In this document: one piece after another, positions 46,119-56,146 of the stretch | How the letters are laid out: each line of letters starts with the position of its first letter | Position numbering within the stretch: the first letter of the stretch is position 1 | The notes under the pieces: model-generated | Seen by the model: only the letters and a program-made list of their open reading frames with translations | The model's database searches: none | Told to the model about the DNA's origin: nothing | DNA from: Campylobacter jejuni subsp. jejuni 414 | GTDB taxonomy: Bacteria > Campylobacterota > Campylobacteria > Campylobacterales > Campylobacteraceae | DNA length: 64,000 nt | Reading direction: 5' to 3' | Assembly (NCBI GenBank): GCA_000163995.1 | Contig: CM000855.1 | Span: 790,667-854,666 of the forward strand | Program-made: the position numbers and the translations under genes

Positions 46119-46673
46119 TTAATCTTGATCAATAAAATTTATAATTTCTTTTTTAATTTCTTTTAAGCTCATAGATTTTAAGTGTGGATTCACGTCTTTT
46201 GCTCTTTTTGGCATGCCATAAACGACGCTATCTATTTCATTTTCACATAAACATTTAACTCCTGTCTTGTAAAGCTCAAATAAACCTTTTGCGCCATCAT
46301 CTCCCATGCCTGTTAAAATAATAGCAAGTATTTTATTTGTCTTTGCTAAAGAAACAGCAGAATTGAAAAGTAAATCTACGCTTGGTTTAAAACTTGAAAC
46401 CACATCTTGCCAAGCAGCTACAATATTTAAATTTCCAGACAAAATAGTATTTTTAGGACAAATATAAATTTTATTACCTAACATCTCTTTATCATTTAAC
46501 AAGCATACTTCACTAAAAGCCTCTTTGTTAAATTGTCCTACAAAAGACGGAATAAAACTAGCACTCATGTGTTGAGCTATAACTACACAAGTATTTTTTA
46601 TATCAATATCATTTAAAAGAAATTTAAGCTGATTAGGGCCACCTGTTGAAGATCCTATAAGTATGAGCTTCAT
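46119..46673 (-). CDS. cheB: CheB methylesterase domain without receiver
   Basis: The 184-residue product is only the catalytic domain: IGSSTGGPNQL (nucleophile serine), IAQHMSASFIPSF (H35) and ILTGMGDDGAKGL (aspartate). The usual N-terminal receiver domain of ~140 residues is absent; the ATG at 46673 begins directly at the first catalytic strand. This is the known C. jejuni arrangement, so adaptation cannot be controlled by CheA-dependent phosphorylation of CheB. It is paired with cheR downstream. Confidence 0.94.
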   Translation of the reverse strand: MKLILIGSSTGGPNQLKFLLNDIDIKNTCVVIAQHMSASFIPSFVGQFNKEAFSEVCLLNDKEMLGNKIYICPKNTILSGNLNIVAAWQDVVSSFKPSVDLLFNSAVSLAKTNKILAIILTGMGDDGAKGLFELYKTGVKCLCENEIDSVVYGMPKRAKDVNPHLKSMSLKEIKKEIINFIDQD

Positions 46674-46837
46674 TTTCTTCTCCCTTTAATTTATTGAAAA
46701 TTTTATTTTTCTTATAATTACATAATTTTAACATATATAAAGAAAAATAAAGCTTATTTTTAAAAAAGAAAAGCTATTTTTATGATTTAATATGGTAAAA
46801 TTAAATTTTTATCTTATTTCATAAATGTGAGAAACCA

Positions 46838-47275
46838 ATGCTTAGGGAAAAAATTTATATTGCTAGCGATCATGCTGGTTTTGAATTAAAAGAGAAAATT
46901 TGCTTATTTTTGAAAGAAAAAAATATAATTTTTAGCGATTTAGGAACAAATACTTACATGAGCTGTGATTATCCTGACTATGCACATTTACTTGCAGAAA
47001 AAATAGATAAACAAAGCTTTGGCATTCTTATTTGTGGAAGCGGAATTGGAATTTCTATTGCAGCAAATCGTCATAACAATATTCGTTGTGCATTATGTCA
47101 TGAAAGTTTAAGTGCAGAACTTGCAAGAAAACATAATGATGCTAATGTTCTAGCACTTGGCGGAAGATTAATTGGGATTGAATTAGCTATAAACATCATA
47201 GAAAAATTCATCCAAACTCCTTTTGAAGAGGGAAGACATATGCAAAGAATTCAAAAAATTGAGGTAAAAATATAA
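46838..47275 (+). CDS. rpiB: Ribose-5-phosphate isomerase B
   Basis: The product has 145 residues. IASDHAGFELKEKI (D11, H12), the catalytic LICGSGIGISIAANR and CHESLSAELARKHNDANVLALGG are RpiB/LacAB signatures. It interconverts ribose 5-phosphate and ribulose 5-phosphate, feeding PRPP synthesis. It is first in a plus-strand operon in which almost every gene overlaps the next. Confidence 0.95.
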   Translation: MLREKIYIASDHAGFELKEKICLFLKEKNIIFSDLGTNTYMSCDYPDYAHLLAEKIDKQSFGILICGSGIGISIAANRHNNIRCALCHESLSAELARKHNDANVLALGGRLIGIELAINIIEKFIQTPFEEGRHMQRIQKIEVKI

Positions 47276-47607
47276 TGTTTACAAACTGGCTTATTTTAAC
47301 TATACTAATTTGTGGAACTATTTATCTGATTGTAATGTTGTTTTATTACAAAACTCTACTTAATAAAGAAATAACATCAAAAGATTTTATCAAAAATAAT
47401 CTCGATGATACTGAGATTGTCATTAGAAAACTACAAATTCAACTTCAAAGAAGTCTTGGAAATATAGATATACTTACAGAAGAACTTAATAAAATTAAAG
47501 CAGATCTTACATCTCTAAGAACTAGAAATTCTCAATACCGTTTAGAAAATGATAAACTAAGACAAAGAATCAAAGAACTAGAAGCAAAAATTGAGGCATT
47601 ATTATGA
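47275..47607 (+). CDS. Membrane-anchored coiled-coil protein, unknown
   Basis: The product has 110 residues. One N-terminal helix ([21 protein letters not shown]) is followed by about 75 residues of continuous heptad-like coiled coil ([37 protein letters not shown]). ATG 47275 overlaps the rpiB stop by one base, and the stop overlaps apt by four. The shape resembles small membrane tethers, but no family is recognised. Confidence 0.75.
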   Translation: MFTNWLILTILICGTIYLIVMLFYYKTLLNKEITSKDFIKNNLDDTEIVIRKLQIQLQRSLGNIDILTEELNKIKADLTSLRTRNSQYRLENDKLRQRIKELEAKIEALL

Positions 47608-48152
47608 TAAAACTAACACAAAAAGAGCAAAAATATCTGCTTGATAATATTAGAATTATTCCTGATTTTCCAAAAAAAGGAATTATTTTTAGAGATATCA
47701 CCACTTTGTTAAACAACAAAGAAGCTTTAAATTTCCTACTCAAACATTTAAAAGAACGCTATAAAGATTATAATCTAGATTTCATAGCAGGAACAGAAAG
47801 CAGAGGGTTTATCTTTGCGTCTATGATTTGCGCAAAACTTGACCTTCCTTTTGCACCCATTAGAAAACCAGGAAAACTCCCTTTTGAAACCTTTAGTTGT
47901 GAATATGATCTCGAGTATGGTAGTGATAAAGTAGAACTTCATAAAGATGCATTTAAAAATATTCAAAACGCAAGGGTTTTGCTTGTAGATGATTTAATAG
48001 CAACTGGTGGAACGGCCATAGCTTCACATGAACTCATTCAAAAAGCTGGGGCACAATGTGTCGAAGCCTGTTTTTTAATGAATCTTAAAGATTTAAACGG
48101 AGCAAATAAACTTGAAAAACTTACTTCAATTTATAGTGTTTTAGAAATTTAA
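47604..48152 (+). CDS. apt: Adenine phosphoribosyltransferase
   Basis: The product has 182 residues. [43 protein letters not shown] and the PRPP-binding [17 protein letters not shown] are classical for Apt. It salvages adenine to AMP using PRPP. It starts inside the end of the preceding coiled-coil gene (ATGATAA overlap). Confidence 0.95.
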   Translation: MIKLTQKEQKYLLDNIRIIPDFPKKGIIFRDITTLLNNKEALNFLLKHLKERYKDYNLDFIAGTESRGFIFASMICAKLDLPFAPIRKPGKLPFETFSCEYDLEYGSDKVELHKDAFKNIQNARVLLVDDLIATGGTAIASHELIQKAGAQCVEACFLMNLKDLNGANKLEKLTSIYSVLEI

Positions 48153-48170
48153 AACTATAGAAAGGTGCAA

Positions 48171-48767
48171 ATGGAAGAATTCTTAAAAAATTTACTTTAC
48201 CAATATAAAGATTTAGCTTATATTATTATTTTTTTATGGTGTATTTTAGAAGGAGAATTAGCTTTAATTTTAGCAGGTATTTTTGCTCATCAAGGGTATG
48301 TAAATTTAGGCTTTGTTATATTTATAGCAGGACTTGGTGGTTTTGTAGGCGATCAAATTTATTTCTATATAGGAAGATATAATAAACGGTATATACAAAA
48401 AAAATTAAAAACCCAAAGGCGTAAATTTGCGGTAGCACATTTGCTTTTACAGCGCTTTGGTTGGCCTATTATTTTCATACAACGCTATATGTATGGTTTT
48501 AGAACCATTATACCTATGAGCATAGGAATTACACGCTATAGTGCAAAAAAATTTGCCATTATTAATCTTTTTAGCGCTTGGGTTTGGGCATCAATCACTA
48601 TACTTTTAGCCTGGTATTTTGGAGAACAAATTTGGAAAATGGTAAGTTGGGCTGAGGAACATTGGTACTATGCAGCCATTATTATCGTAGCTTTTTTATC
48701 TCTTTTATTGTTTGGTTTTAAACAAATGGAAAAAGCTATACTTAAAAACAAAAGGAAAAGATCATGA
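48171..48767 (+). CDS. DedA-family inner-membrane protein
   Basis: The product has 198 residues. LWCILEGELALILAGIFAHQG, AGLGGFVGDQIYFYIGRY and the conserved FIQRYMYGFRTIIPMSIGIT with downstream W-rich helices identify the DedA (SNARE-associated) family. Members recycle or flip undecaprenyl phosphate or phospholipid and support envelope integrity. ATG 48171 is chosen over GTG 48165, because AAAGG at 48161-48165 then has correct spacing. The basic C-terminal tail (KNKRKRS) overlaps pepA by four bases. Confidence 0.88.
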   Translation: MEEFLKNLLYQYKDLAYIIIFLWCILEGELALILAGIFAHQGYVNLGFVIFIAGLGGFVGDQIYFYIGRYNKRYIQKKLKTQRRKFAVAHLLLQRFGWPIIFIQRYMYGFRTIIPMSIGITRYSAKKFAIINLFSAWVWASITILLAWYFGEQIWKMVSWAEEHWYYAAIIIVAFLSLLLFGFKQMEKAILKNKRKRS

Positions 48768-50215
48768 AATTTGAATTTAGCGATAAAAAACTAGATATTA
48801 TAAAAGCGGATTTTGAACTTATTTTTATACAAAATAAAAATTTAAAAAATTTCAACAAAGAAAAAGATTTTTTTAAGCTTAATAACTACAAAGGAGAAGG
48901 TACTTTGCTGGATTTAAACAGTAAAAAGCTTTATTTAGAACTTAAAAGCCTTGCCTATGAAGATATAAGGCTAACCCTTTGCACTGCATATAAAAATCTT
49001 GAAAAACTTAATATTAAAAGCGTAAAACTCCCTAGCATAGTAAGCGATTGTGTAATTAGAAGTTTTGCATCTTTGGTTGAAGGTGTGCTTTTTGGAGCTT
49101 ATAAATTTAATAAATATAAAAGCGAGAAAAAAACAAGCACTTTAGAAAAATTTATTATTTCAAGCGAAGAATTAAATGGCAAAAAATTCAATAAAAACGA
49201 AGCTAAAATAGGCTTAGAACGTGGAGAAATTTTAGCCAATGCTACAAATTTTACCAAAAATATAGTCAATGAAATTCCTGAAATTTACACTCCTTTAAAA
49301 ATGGCAGAAGATGCGCAAAATTTAGCTAAAGAAAATAAAAATATTACTTGTAAAATTTACGATGAAAAATTTTTAACTAAAGAAAAAATGAATGCTTTTT
49401 TAGCAGTAAATCGTGCCTCAATACACCCTCCACGCCTCATTCATCTAAGCTATAAAGCTAAAAATGCAAAAAAACGTGTTGTATTTGTCGGAAAAGGCTT
49501 AACTTACGATAGTGGTGGATTAAGTTTAAAACCGGCTGATTTTATGCTTACAATGAAAGCTGATAAAAGCGGTGCAGCAGCAGCAATGGGAATCATAAAA
49601 GCTGTAGCTGAACTTGCTTTAGATTTAGAAGTGCATTGTATTTTAGGCGCAACTGAAAATATGATAGGCGGCAATGCTTATAAACCTGATGATGTTTTAA
49701 TCAGTCGTGAAGGTGTAAGCATAGAAGTAAGAAATACAGATGCTGAAGGACGCTTGGTCTTGGCTGATTGTCTTTCTTTTGCACAGGATTTAAAACCTGA
49801 TTTACTTATCGATATGGCAACACTTACTGGAGCTTGTGTTGTAGGACTTGGAGAATTTACAAGCGCTATTATGGGAAATAACGAAGAATTACAAAATGAT
49901 TTTTATCTAAGCTCTAAAAAAAGTGGAGAATATACTACGATTTTACACTTCAATCCACATTTAAGAGAACTTATAAAATCAAATATTGCTGATGTAAGCA
50001 ATACTGCTTCTAGTCGCTATGGAGGTGCAATTACCGCAGGACTATTTTTAGATAATTTTATACGCAAAGAATATAAAGACAAATGGTTACATCTTGATAT
50101 AGCAGGGCCTTCTTACACAGAAAAATCTTGGGGATATTCTAGTTTTGGTGCGGGTGGCGCTGGAGTTAGAATGTGTGTTAATTATTTAATTCAAATTTTA
50201 GGAAAAGCTAAATGA
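48764..50215 (+). CDS. pepA: Leucyl aminopeptidase (M17)
   Basis: The product has 483 residues. The C-terminal catalytic domain has GKGLTYDSGGLSLKP (Lys and Asp ligands), MKADKSGAAAAMG and the family signature NTDAEGRLVLADCL, followed by DMATLTGAC. It is a two-metal cytosolic exopeptidase that frees amino acids from peptides, matching peptide import by CstA. It overlaps both neighbours by four bases. Confidence 0.95.
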   Translation: MKFEFSDKKLDIIKADFELIFIQNKNLKNFNKEKDFFKLNNYKGEGTLLDLNSKKLYLELKSLAYEDIRLTLCTAYKNLEKLNIKSVKLPSIVSDCVIRSFASLVEGVLFGAYKFNKYKSEKKTSTLEKFIISSEELNGKKFNKNEAKIGLERGEILANATNFTKNIVNEIPEIYTPLKMAEDAQNLAKENKNITCKIYDEKFLTKEKMNAFLAVNRASIHPPRLIHLSYKAKNAKKRVVFVGKGLTYDSGGLSLKPADFMLTMKADKSGAAAAMGIIKAVAELALDLEVHCILGATENMIGGNAYKPDDVLISREGVSIEVRNTDAEGRLVLADCLSFAQDLKPDLLIDMATLTGACVVGLGEFTSAIMGNNEELQNDFYLSSKKSGEYTTILHFNPHLRELIKSNIADVSNTASSRYGGAITAGLFLDNFIRKEYKDKWLHLDIAGPSYTEKSWGYSSFGAGGAGVRMCVNYLIQILGKAK

Positions 50216-51315
50216 GTTTAAGCGTAGGTATAGTAGGACTTCCAAACGTTGGTAAATCAACAACTTTTAATGCTTTGACCAAAGCACAAAATGCCCAAAG
50301 TGCAAACTATCCTTTTTGCACCATAGAACCCAATAAAGCCATGGTTGAAGTACCTGATTTGAGACTTAACGAACTTGCTAAAATCGTAAAGCCTGAAAGA
50401 ATCATGCATTCTTTAATAGAATTTGTAGATATTGCTGGACTTGTTAAAGGTGCAAGCAAAGGTGAAGGTTTAGGCAATAAATTTCTTTCAAATATACGCG
50501 AAACCGAAGTTATTTTGCATATAGTGCGTTGTTTTGATGAAGAAAATATCACTCATATTGAAGGCGGGGTTGAACCTTTACGTGATGTGGAAATTATCAA
50601 CACAGAACTTATTTTAGCGGATATTGAACAACTTAGTAAAAAAATAGAAAAACTCACAAAAGAAGCAAAAGCAAACCAAAAAGGTGCTAAAGAAAATCTT
50701 GAGCTTGCAAATTCTTTACTTGATCATTTAAACAAAGGTTTATCTGCAAGTTCTTATCCTGAAAAAGAAAGTGAAAATTATCAAGCTTTAATCAAAGAAT
50801 TAAGACTGCTTTCTGCTAAAGAAGTAATTTACGGTGCAAATGTTGATGAAAATGGTATTAGTGAAGATAATGATTATGTAAAAGCTTTAAAGGAATACGC
50901 TAAAAAAAATAATCATGAAGTAATTAAACTTTGTGCAAAAATAGAAGAAGAATTAGTAGGATTAAGCGAAGAAGAAAGTCATGAATTTTTAAGTTCTTTA
51001 GGAGTTAATGAAAGTGGTCTTGATCAAATCATACGCACAGCTTTTGCTAAATTAGGTCTTATAAGCTATTTTACTGCTGGCGTGCTTGAAGTGCGCTCTT
51101 GGACAATCAAAAAAGGCTGGAAAGCACCAAAAGCAGCGAGCGTAATTCACAATGACTTTGAAAAAGGCTTTATAAAAGCTGAAGTTATTTCTTATGAAGA
51201 TTTTATCACGCACAACGGAGAAAACGGTGCTAAAGAAGCAGGAAAACTACGCCTTGAAGGAAAAGACTATATTGTTTTAGATGGGGATGTAATACACTTT
51301 AGGTTTAATGTTTAG
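50212..51315 (+). CDS. ychF: YchF/OLA1 GTP- and ATP-binding protein
   Basis: The product has 367 residues. The P-loop GLPNVGKSTTFNALT, NYPFCTIEPNKA, FVDIAGLVKGASKGEGLGNK (G3), a coiled-coil hairpin and a C-terminal TGS domain (TAGVLEVRSWTIKKGWKAP, DGDVIHFRF) are present. YchF is an ATP-preferring translation-associated P-loop protein. It is the last gene of the rpiB operon, ending in a palindrome shared with convergent argH. Confidence 0.95.
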   Translation: MSLSVGIVGLPNVGKSTTFNALTKAQNAQSANYPFCTIEPNKAMVEVPDLRLNELAKIVKPERIMHSLIEFVDIAGLVKGASKGEGLGNKFLSNIRETEVILHIVRCFDEENITHIEGGVEPLRDVEIINTELILADIEQLSKKIEKLTKEAKANQKGAKENLELANSLLDHLNKGLSASSYPEKESENYQALIKELRLLSAKEVIYGANVDENGISEDNDYVKALKEYAKKNNHEVIKLCAKIEEELVGLSEEESHEFLSSLGVNESGLDQIIRTAFAKLGLISYFTAGVLEVRSWTIKKGWKAPKAASVIHNDFEKGFIKAEVISYEDFITHNGENGAKEAGKLRLEGKDYIVLDGDVIHFRFNV

Positions 51316-51330
51316 GCAAAATAGCCTAAA
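51311..51330. terminator. Bidirectional terminator between ychF and argH
   Basis: TTTAGGC (51311-51317) and GCCTAAA (51324-51330) form a stem that contains the ychF stop codon. It separates convergent genes. Confidence 0.6.
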
Positions 51331-51336
51331 CAATGT

Positions 51337-52719
51337 TTATAAATTTCTAATAAAATCTTCCAAAATTTGAATTTGATTTTCCACACTTGCGATAGAACTT
51401 GAGCCTTCGCTTTGTTTAGAATTTAAAGAAATTTCAAAATTTAAAAGTGCCATAGCCTTTTGATCAAATATAGGATCTATTTTTGAAAGATCTTTAATTT
51501 CACTTATATCAATACCTTGTTTTTCAGCTTGTGCAACAACATTTCCTACTATAAAATGTGCTTTTCTAAAAGGAATATTTTTTTCACGTACTAAATAATC
51601 CGCCAAATCAGTAGCCAATAAATGACCTTTTTTACAAGCATTAAGCATATTTTCTTTATTGATTTGTATTTCTTTTAACATTGCATTTAAGATAACCAAA
51701 CTATCTTTAGCAGTTTTTACACTATCAAAAAGCCCTTCTTTATCTTCTTGCATATCTTTGTTATAGGCTAAAGGTAAAGCTTTCATTATAGTTAAAAGAG
51801 AAATCAAATTTCCATAAACACGCCCTGTTTTTCCACGTATAAGCTCACAAACATCAGGATTTTTTTTCTGGGGCATAATAGAACTTCCCGTTGAAAAACT
51901 ATCACTTATAGTTATAAAAGAAAATTCTGAGCTTGAAAATAAAATCATCTCTTCACAAAGTCTTGAAGTATGTGTAAAAATAACTGCTATATCGTAAAGT
52001 AAATCAAGAGCAAAATCCCTATCGCTTACCCCATCCATAGCATTTGGCATAATATCTTTAAACCCTAAAATTTTAGCACTAAACTCACGATTTGTAATAT
52101 AACTTGTTCCCGCACACGCACAAGATCCAAGCGGTGAAAAGTCTGCAAGCTCTAAGCTATTTTGCAAACGCTTAATATCTCGCATCAACATAAAAGCATA
52201 AGCTAAAATATAAAAAGAAAAACTTACAAGCTGAGCATGTTGTAAATGCGTAAAACTCGGCATAATAGTTTTTTTATGCACCTTAGCGTGATCAAGCATG
52301 GTTTGAATTAATTCTTTTAAAAGCTTCATAAGTTCAATATGGGATTTTTTTACAAAAAGTTTAAAATCAGTAGCCACTTGATCATTTCTACTTCTTGCAG
52401 TATGAAGTCTTCCGCCAATTTCACTGCCTATAATTTCACTTAAACGCTTTTCAACGGCCATATGAATATCTTCATCTTTAATATCAAAAACAAATTTATC
52501 TTGTTCTATTTCGCTTTTAACTTGCTCTAATCCTTTTATGATGGCATCTAATTCTTCTTTTTTTAAAATACCACAACTTTCAAGCATTCTAGCATGTGCT
52601 ATAGAACCTTGTATATCTTCATTAAACAAATTTTTGTCTACATTTAAACTTGCATTAAATTCTTTTAAAAGCTCATCACTTGCATTGCTAAAACGTCCTG
52701 ACCACATTTCATTTTTCAT
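51337..52719 (-). CDS. argH: Argininosuccinate lyase
   Basis: The product has 460 residues. The fumarase/lyase superfamily signature [16 protein letters not shown] is present, with [16 protein letters not shown] and [13 protein letters not shown]. It splits argininosuccinate to arginine and fumarate. The fumarate can feed C. jejuni respiration. It lies downstream of pckA on the minus strand, nine bases away, so it is probably cotranscribed. Confidence 0.95.
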   Translation of the reverse strand: MKNEMWSGRFSNASDELLKEFNASLNVDKNLFNEDIQGSIAHARMLESCGILKKEELDAIIKGLEQVKSEIEQDKFVFDIKDEDIHMAVEKRLSEIIGSEIGGRLHTARSRNDQVATDFKLFVKKSHIELMKLLKELIQTMLDHAKVHKKTIMPSFTHLQHAQLVSFSFYILAYAFMLMRDIKRLQNSLELADFSPLGSCACAGTSYITNREFSAKILGFKDIMPNAMDGVSDRDFALDLLYDIAVIFTHTSRLCEEMILFSSSEFSFITISDSFSTGSSIMPQKKNPDVCELIRGKTGRVYGNLISLLTIMKALPLAYNKDMQEDKEGLFDSVKTAKDSLVILNAMLKEIQINKENMLNACKKGHLLATDLADYLVREKNIPFRKAHFIVGNVVAQAEKQGIDISEIKDLSKIDPIFDQKAMALLNFEISLNSKQSEGSSSIASVENQIQILEDFIRNL

Positions 52720-52728
52720 TTAAATACC

Positions 52729-54303
52729 TTAATTTTTAGGCCCAAATTTGCTAAATTCAATGCCTTCTTTTATATCTTCATAGCGTTTGAAATTTTGCAC
52801 AAACATATGTGCTAACTTATCTCTTGTTGCAATATAGGCATTTTTATCTACCCAAGTATTTATAGGATTTAAAAGCGCGCCTTCTACACCTTCTAAAGCC
52901 TTTGGAATGGCTAAATTAAACACTTCAAAATTTTCAAATTCACATTTTGTAATACTTCCATCTAAAATGGCATTAATACAAGCCCTGGTTGCTTTAATAC
53001 TCATTCTTTTGCCCACGCCATAACTTCCACCACTCCAACCTGTATTAACAAGATAAACATTAACTTCATATTTTTCAATCTTTTCACCAAGTAATCTTGC
53101 ATAAACTGTTGGATGCAAAGGCATAAAAGGTTCTCCAAAGCAAGCTGAAAAAGTTGCTTGAGGATCTACAATACCGCGCTCAGTTCCAGCTACTTTTGCC
53201 GTATAACCACTTAAAAAATAATACATAGCCTGTTCTTTGCTTAATTTGCTTACAGGGGGTAAAATTCCAAAAGCATCTGCACTTAAAAATATAATATTTT
53301 TTGGATGACCTGCTTTTAAACTAGGCTCATGATTTTCAATGTGCTCTATAGGATAAGAAACTCTTGTATTTTCTGTTTTTGAAGCATCAGCATAATCAAC
53401 ACTTTTATCTGTTTTTAAAACTACATTTTCTAAAAGTGCATTTTTTTTAATCGCGGCATAAATTTCAGGCTCATGCTTAGGATCAAGATTGATTGTTTTT
53501 GCATAGCAACCACCCTCAAAATTAAATATACCTTCATCATCCCAACCATGTTCATCATCGCCTATAAGCCTTCTTTTTGGATCGGTCGAAAGCGTAGTTT
53601 TTCCAGTTCCACTAAGTCCAAAGAAAAGCGCTACATCATTTTTTTCTCCTACATTTGCACTACAATGCATAGAAAGTTTATTTTCCAGTGGTAACCAGTA
53701 ATTCATCATGGAAAAAATACCTTTTTTCATTTCTCCGCCATACCAAGTTCCACCGATAACTGCTATATTTTCTTCAACATTAAAGATTATAAAAACTTCT
53801 GAATTTAAACCATCTTCTTTATAATCTTCATTGATACATTTACAAGCATTATAAACGATAAAATCAGCTTTGAAATTTTCAAGTTCTTCTTGACTTGGAC
53901 GAATAAACATATTTTTAACAAAATGTGCTTGCCATGCGATTTCGGTAACAAATCTTATTGCCTTACGGCTTTGCAAAGAAGCACCACAAAAAGCATCTTG
54001 AACATAAATTTTCTTTCCACTTAATCCTTGTTTTGCTTTAGCTAAAAGCTTATTAAATAATTCCTTTGTAATAGGCTGATTTATCTTACCCCAAGCTATA
54101 TACTTACTAGATGGATCTTGTTTTACAAAATACTTATCTTTAGGACTTCTACCTGTAAAAATTCCTGTATCTACACAAAAAGTATCATTATCTGTACTTA
54201 AACCTTCGTTATTTACTTTTTCATGAATATTTAATTCATCATAACTCAAATTATGAAAAATTTCTTTTATATTATCCAAACCCAAATTATCAAATTTCTT
54301 CAT
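52729..54303 (-). CDS. pckA: Phosphoenolpyruvate carboxykinase (ATP)
   Basis: The product has 524 residues. [32 protein letters not shown] (kinase 1a P-loop), [20 protein letters not shown] (metal-binding aspartates) and [21 protein letters not shown] are typical of the ATP-dependent enzyme. It converts oxaloacetate to PEP, essential for gluconeogenesis in a bacterium that grows on amino and organic acids. It is next to pycB, which makes oxaloacetate. Confidence 0.96.
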   Translation of the reverse strand: MKKFDNLGLDNIKEIFHNLSYDELNIHEKVNNEGLSTDNDTFCVDTGIFTGRSPKDKYFVKQDPSSKYIAWGKINQPITKELFNKLLAKAKQGLSGKKIYVQDAFCGASLQSRKAIRFVTEIAWQAHFVKNMFIRPSQEELENFKADFIVYNACKCINEDYKEDGLNSEVFIIFNVEENIAVIGGTWYGGEMKKGIFSMMNYWLPLENKLSMHCSANVGEKNDVALFFGLSGTGKTTLSTDPKRRLIGDDEHGWDDEGIFNFEGGCYAKTINLDPKHEPEIYAAIKKNALLENVVLKTDKSVDYADASKTENTRVSYPIEHIENHEPSLKAGHPKNIIFLSADAFGILPPVSKLSKEQAMYYFLSGYTAKVAGTERGIVDPQATFSACFGEPFMPLHPTVYARLLGEKIEKYEVNVYLVNTGWSGGSYGVGKRMSIKATRACINAILDGSITKCEFENFEVFNLAIPKALEGVEGALLNPINTWVDKNAYIATRDKLAHMFVQNFKRYEDIKEGIEFSKFGPKN

Positions 54304-54315
54304 TTTTCCCTCGCC

Positions 54316-56115
54316 TTAATTTTTATAAATAGCCAAAACTTCGCCCTCGTTAACCGTATCGCCTATTTTAATACAAAGTTTTGAAATAATTCCATCTTTT
54401 GGAGCATTTACTTCAATCTCCATTTTCATAGCTTCTAAAACTATGATAGCTTGACCTGATTTTACTTCTTCACCTTCATTAATATAAATTTTAAAAACAT
54501 TACCTGAAATACCTGCTAAAACTTCATTTTCAACATCTATAGAGCTTGTTGAATTAGAAGAAGTGATATTTTCATTTTTCTCTACTTTTTTTACGCTTTT
54601 AACGTTAACATCCTTATCAAAGCCATAACTTACTTCTACATGGTATTTATTACCGTTTACAGCTACAGTAAATTTGTTTTCATCTGCACTTGCAGATTTT
54701 GGCATAGTAGTTAATTTGCGTACATTTACTTTTGCTTCTCCTTTTAAAAATGCCATACCTTTTTCTTTGCAAGCTGCTGCGATAAATATATTTTCTTCGC
54801 TTGTTTTTATACCTTCTTTTTCAAGTAAAGTTTTGATATAAGCTATGCTTTTTGTTTCGTCTTTATCGGCTATGTTTATGGCAAGCTCTGTAGTAGGCTC
54901 TAAATTAAGCTGTTTTGTGGCAAGTTCAATGATATTTGCATCAGGTGCAACTGGAGTTTTTCCAAAATAACCAAGCACCATTTTTCCATAACCTTCTGCA
55001 ATTTTTTTCCAAGGTCCAAACATAACATTATTAAAAGCTTGTTGAAAATAAAATTGAGAAACTGGAGTTACAGAAGTGCCAAATCCACCCTTTTCTACAA
55101 CTTCTCTCATAGCATGAATGACTTGTGGAAATTTATCTAAAATATTATTATCTCTCATCATTTGTGTATTTGCCGTTAGAGCTCCTCCTGGCATAGGAGA
55201 AAAAGGAATAAGTGGGTTTACCATGGTTGCTTCAGGTGGTAAAAAATACTCTTTTAAGCAATCTTTTAAAGTTTCCTCATATCTTAAAATTTTCTCTTCT
55301 TCAAGTCCACCTAAATCATAATCCTTACCTTTTAAAGCATGCATCATTGTTAAAATATCAGGTTGAGAAGTTCCACCACTCACAGGAGCTGCAGCCAAAT
55401 CAATACCATTAACCCCTGCTTCAAGCGCTGCAAGATAACAAGCTATACTCACACCAGCAGTTTCATGTGTATGAAGTCTAATATGCGTGTCTTGAGGTAA
55501 AATTCTTCTAGCCATTTTAATAGTTTCATAAATTTTGTTTGGATTTGAAGTTCCACTTGCATCTTTAAAACAAATGCTATGGAAAGGAATTTCTGCTGTT
55601 AAAATTTCTTTTAAAGTTTTCTCATAAAAAGATACATCGTGAGCACCTTTACAATTTAGTGGTAAGTCCATTAAAGTAACGGTAATTTCATGTTTTAATC
55701 CATGCTTTACTATACACTCACCACTAAATTTTAGATTATTTACATCATTAAGAGCATCAAAATTTCTTATCGTTGTAGTACCATGCTTTGCAAAAAGTTT
55801 TGCATGCAAATTAACAAGCTCTCTACTCCCAGTATCTAAAGTAACAGTATTTACACCTCTTGCTAAAGTTTGAAGATTAGCATCTTTTCCCACAATAGCT
55901 CTAAATCTATCCATCATAACAAAGGCATCTTCATTAAGATAAAAATACAAGCTTTGAAATCTAGCTCCACCACCAAATTCAAAGTGAGTAATACCCGCTT
56001 CTTTTGCTGCTTCTACCGCAGGAAAGAAATCATCCATCAAAACTCTAGCTCCATAAACAGACTGAAAGCCATCCCTAAAGCTTGTATCCATTACATCGAT
56101 GAATTTTTTAGCCAT
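54316..56115 (-). CDS. pycB: Pyruvate carboxylase B subunit (carboxyltransferase plus biotin carrier)
   Basis: The product has 599 residues. An HMG-CoA-lyase-like carboxyltransferase barrel (MDTSFRDGFQSVYGARV, ICFKDASGTSNPNK, RLHTHETAGVS) is followed by a conserved carboxylase domain and a C-terminal biotinyl domain with the carrier lysine in VLEAMKMEIEVNAPKDG. C. jejuni has a two-subunit enzyme; the biotin carboxylase PycA is not in this window. It carboxylates pyruvate to oxaloacetate, and the downstream pckA and argH are on the same strand. Oxaloacetate decarboxylase alpha subunits look similar, but no sodium-pump partners are near. Confidence 0.92.
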   Translation of the reverse strand: MAKKFIDVMDTSFRDGFQSVYGARVLMDDFFPAVEAAKEAGITHFEFGGGARFQSLYFYLNEDAFVMMDRFRAIVGKDANLQTLARGVNTVTLDTGSRELVNLHAKLFAKHGTTTIRNFDALNDVNNLKFSGECIVKHGLKHEITVTLMDLPLNCKGAHDVSFYEKTLKEILTAEIPFHSICFKDASGTSNPNKIYETIKMARRILPQDTHIRLHTHETAGVSIACYLAALEAGVNGIDLAAAPVSGGTSQPDILTMMHALKGKDYDLGGLEEEKILRYEETLKDCLKEYFLPPEATMVNPLIPFSPMPGGALTANTQMMRDNNILDKFPQVIHAMREVVEKGGFGTSVTPVSQFYFQQAFNNVMFGPWKKIAEGYGKMVLGYFGKTPVAPDANIIELATKQLNLEPTTELAINIADKDETKSIAYIKTLLEKEGIKTSEENIFIAAACKEKGMAFLKGEAKVNVRKLTTMPKSASADENKFTVAVNGNKYHVEVSYGFDKDVNVKSVKKVEKNENITSSNSTSSIDVENEVLAGISGNVFKIYINEGEEVKSGQAIIVLEAMKMEIEVNAPKDGIISKLCIKIGDTVNEGEVLAIYKN

Positions 56116-56146
56116 TATTTTTCCTTAAATAATATTTTTTCATTAA

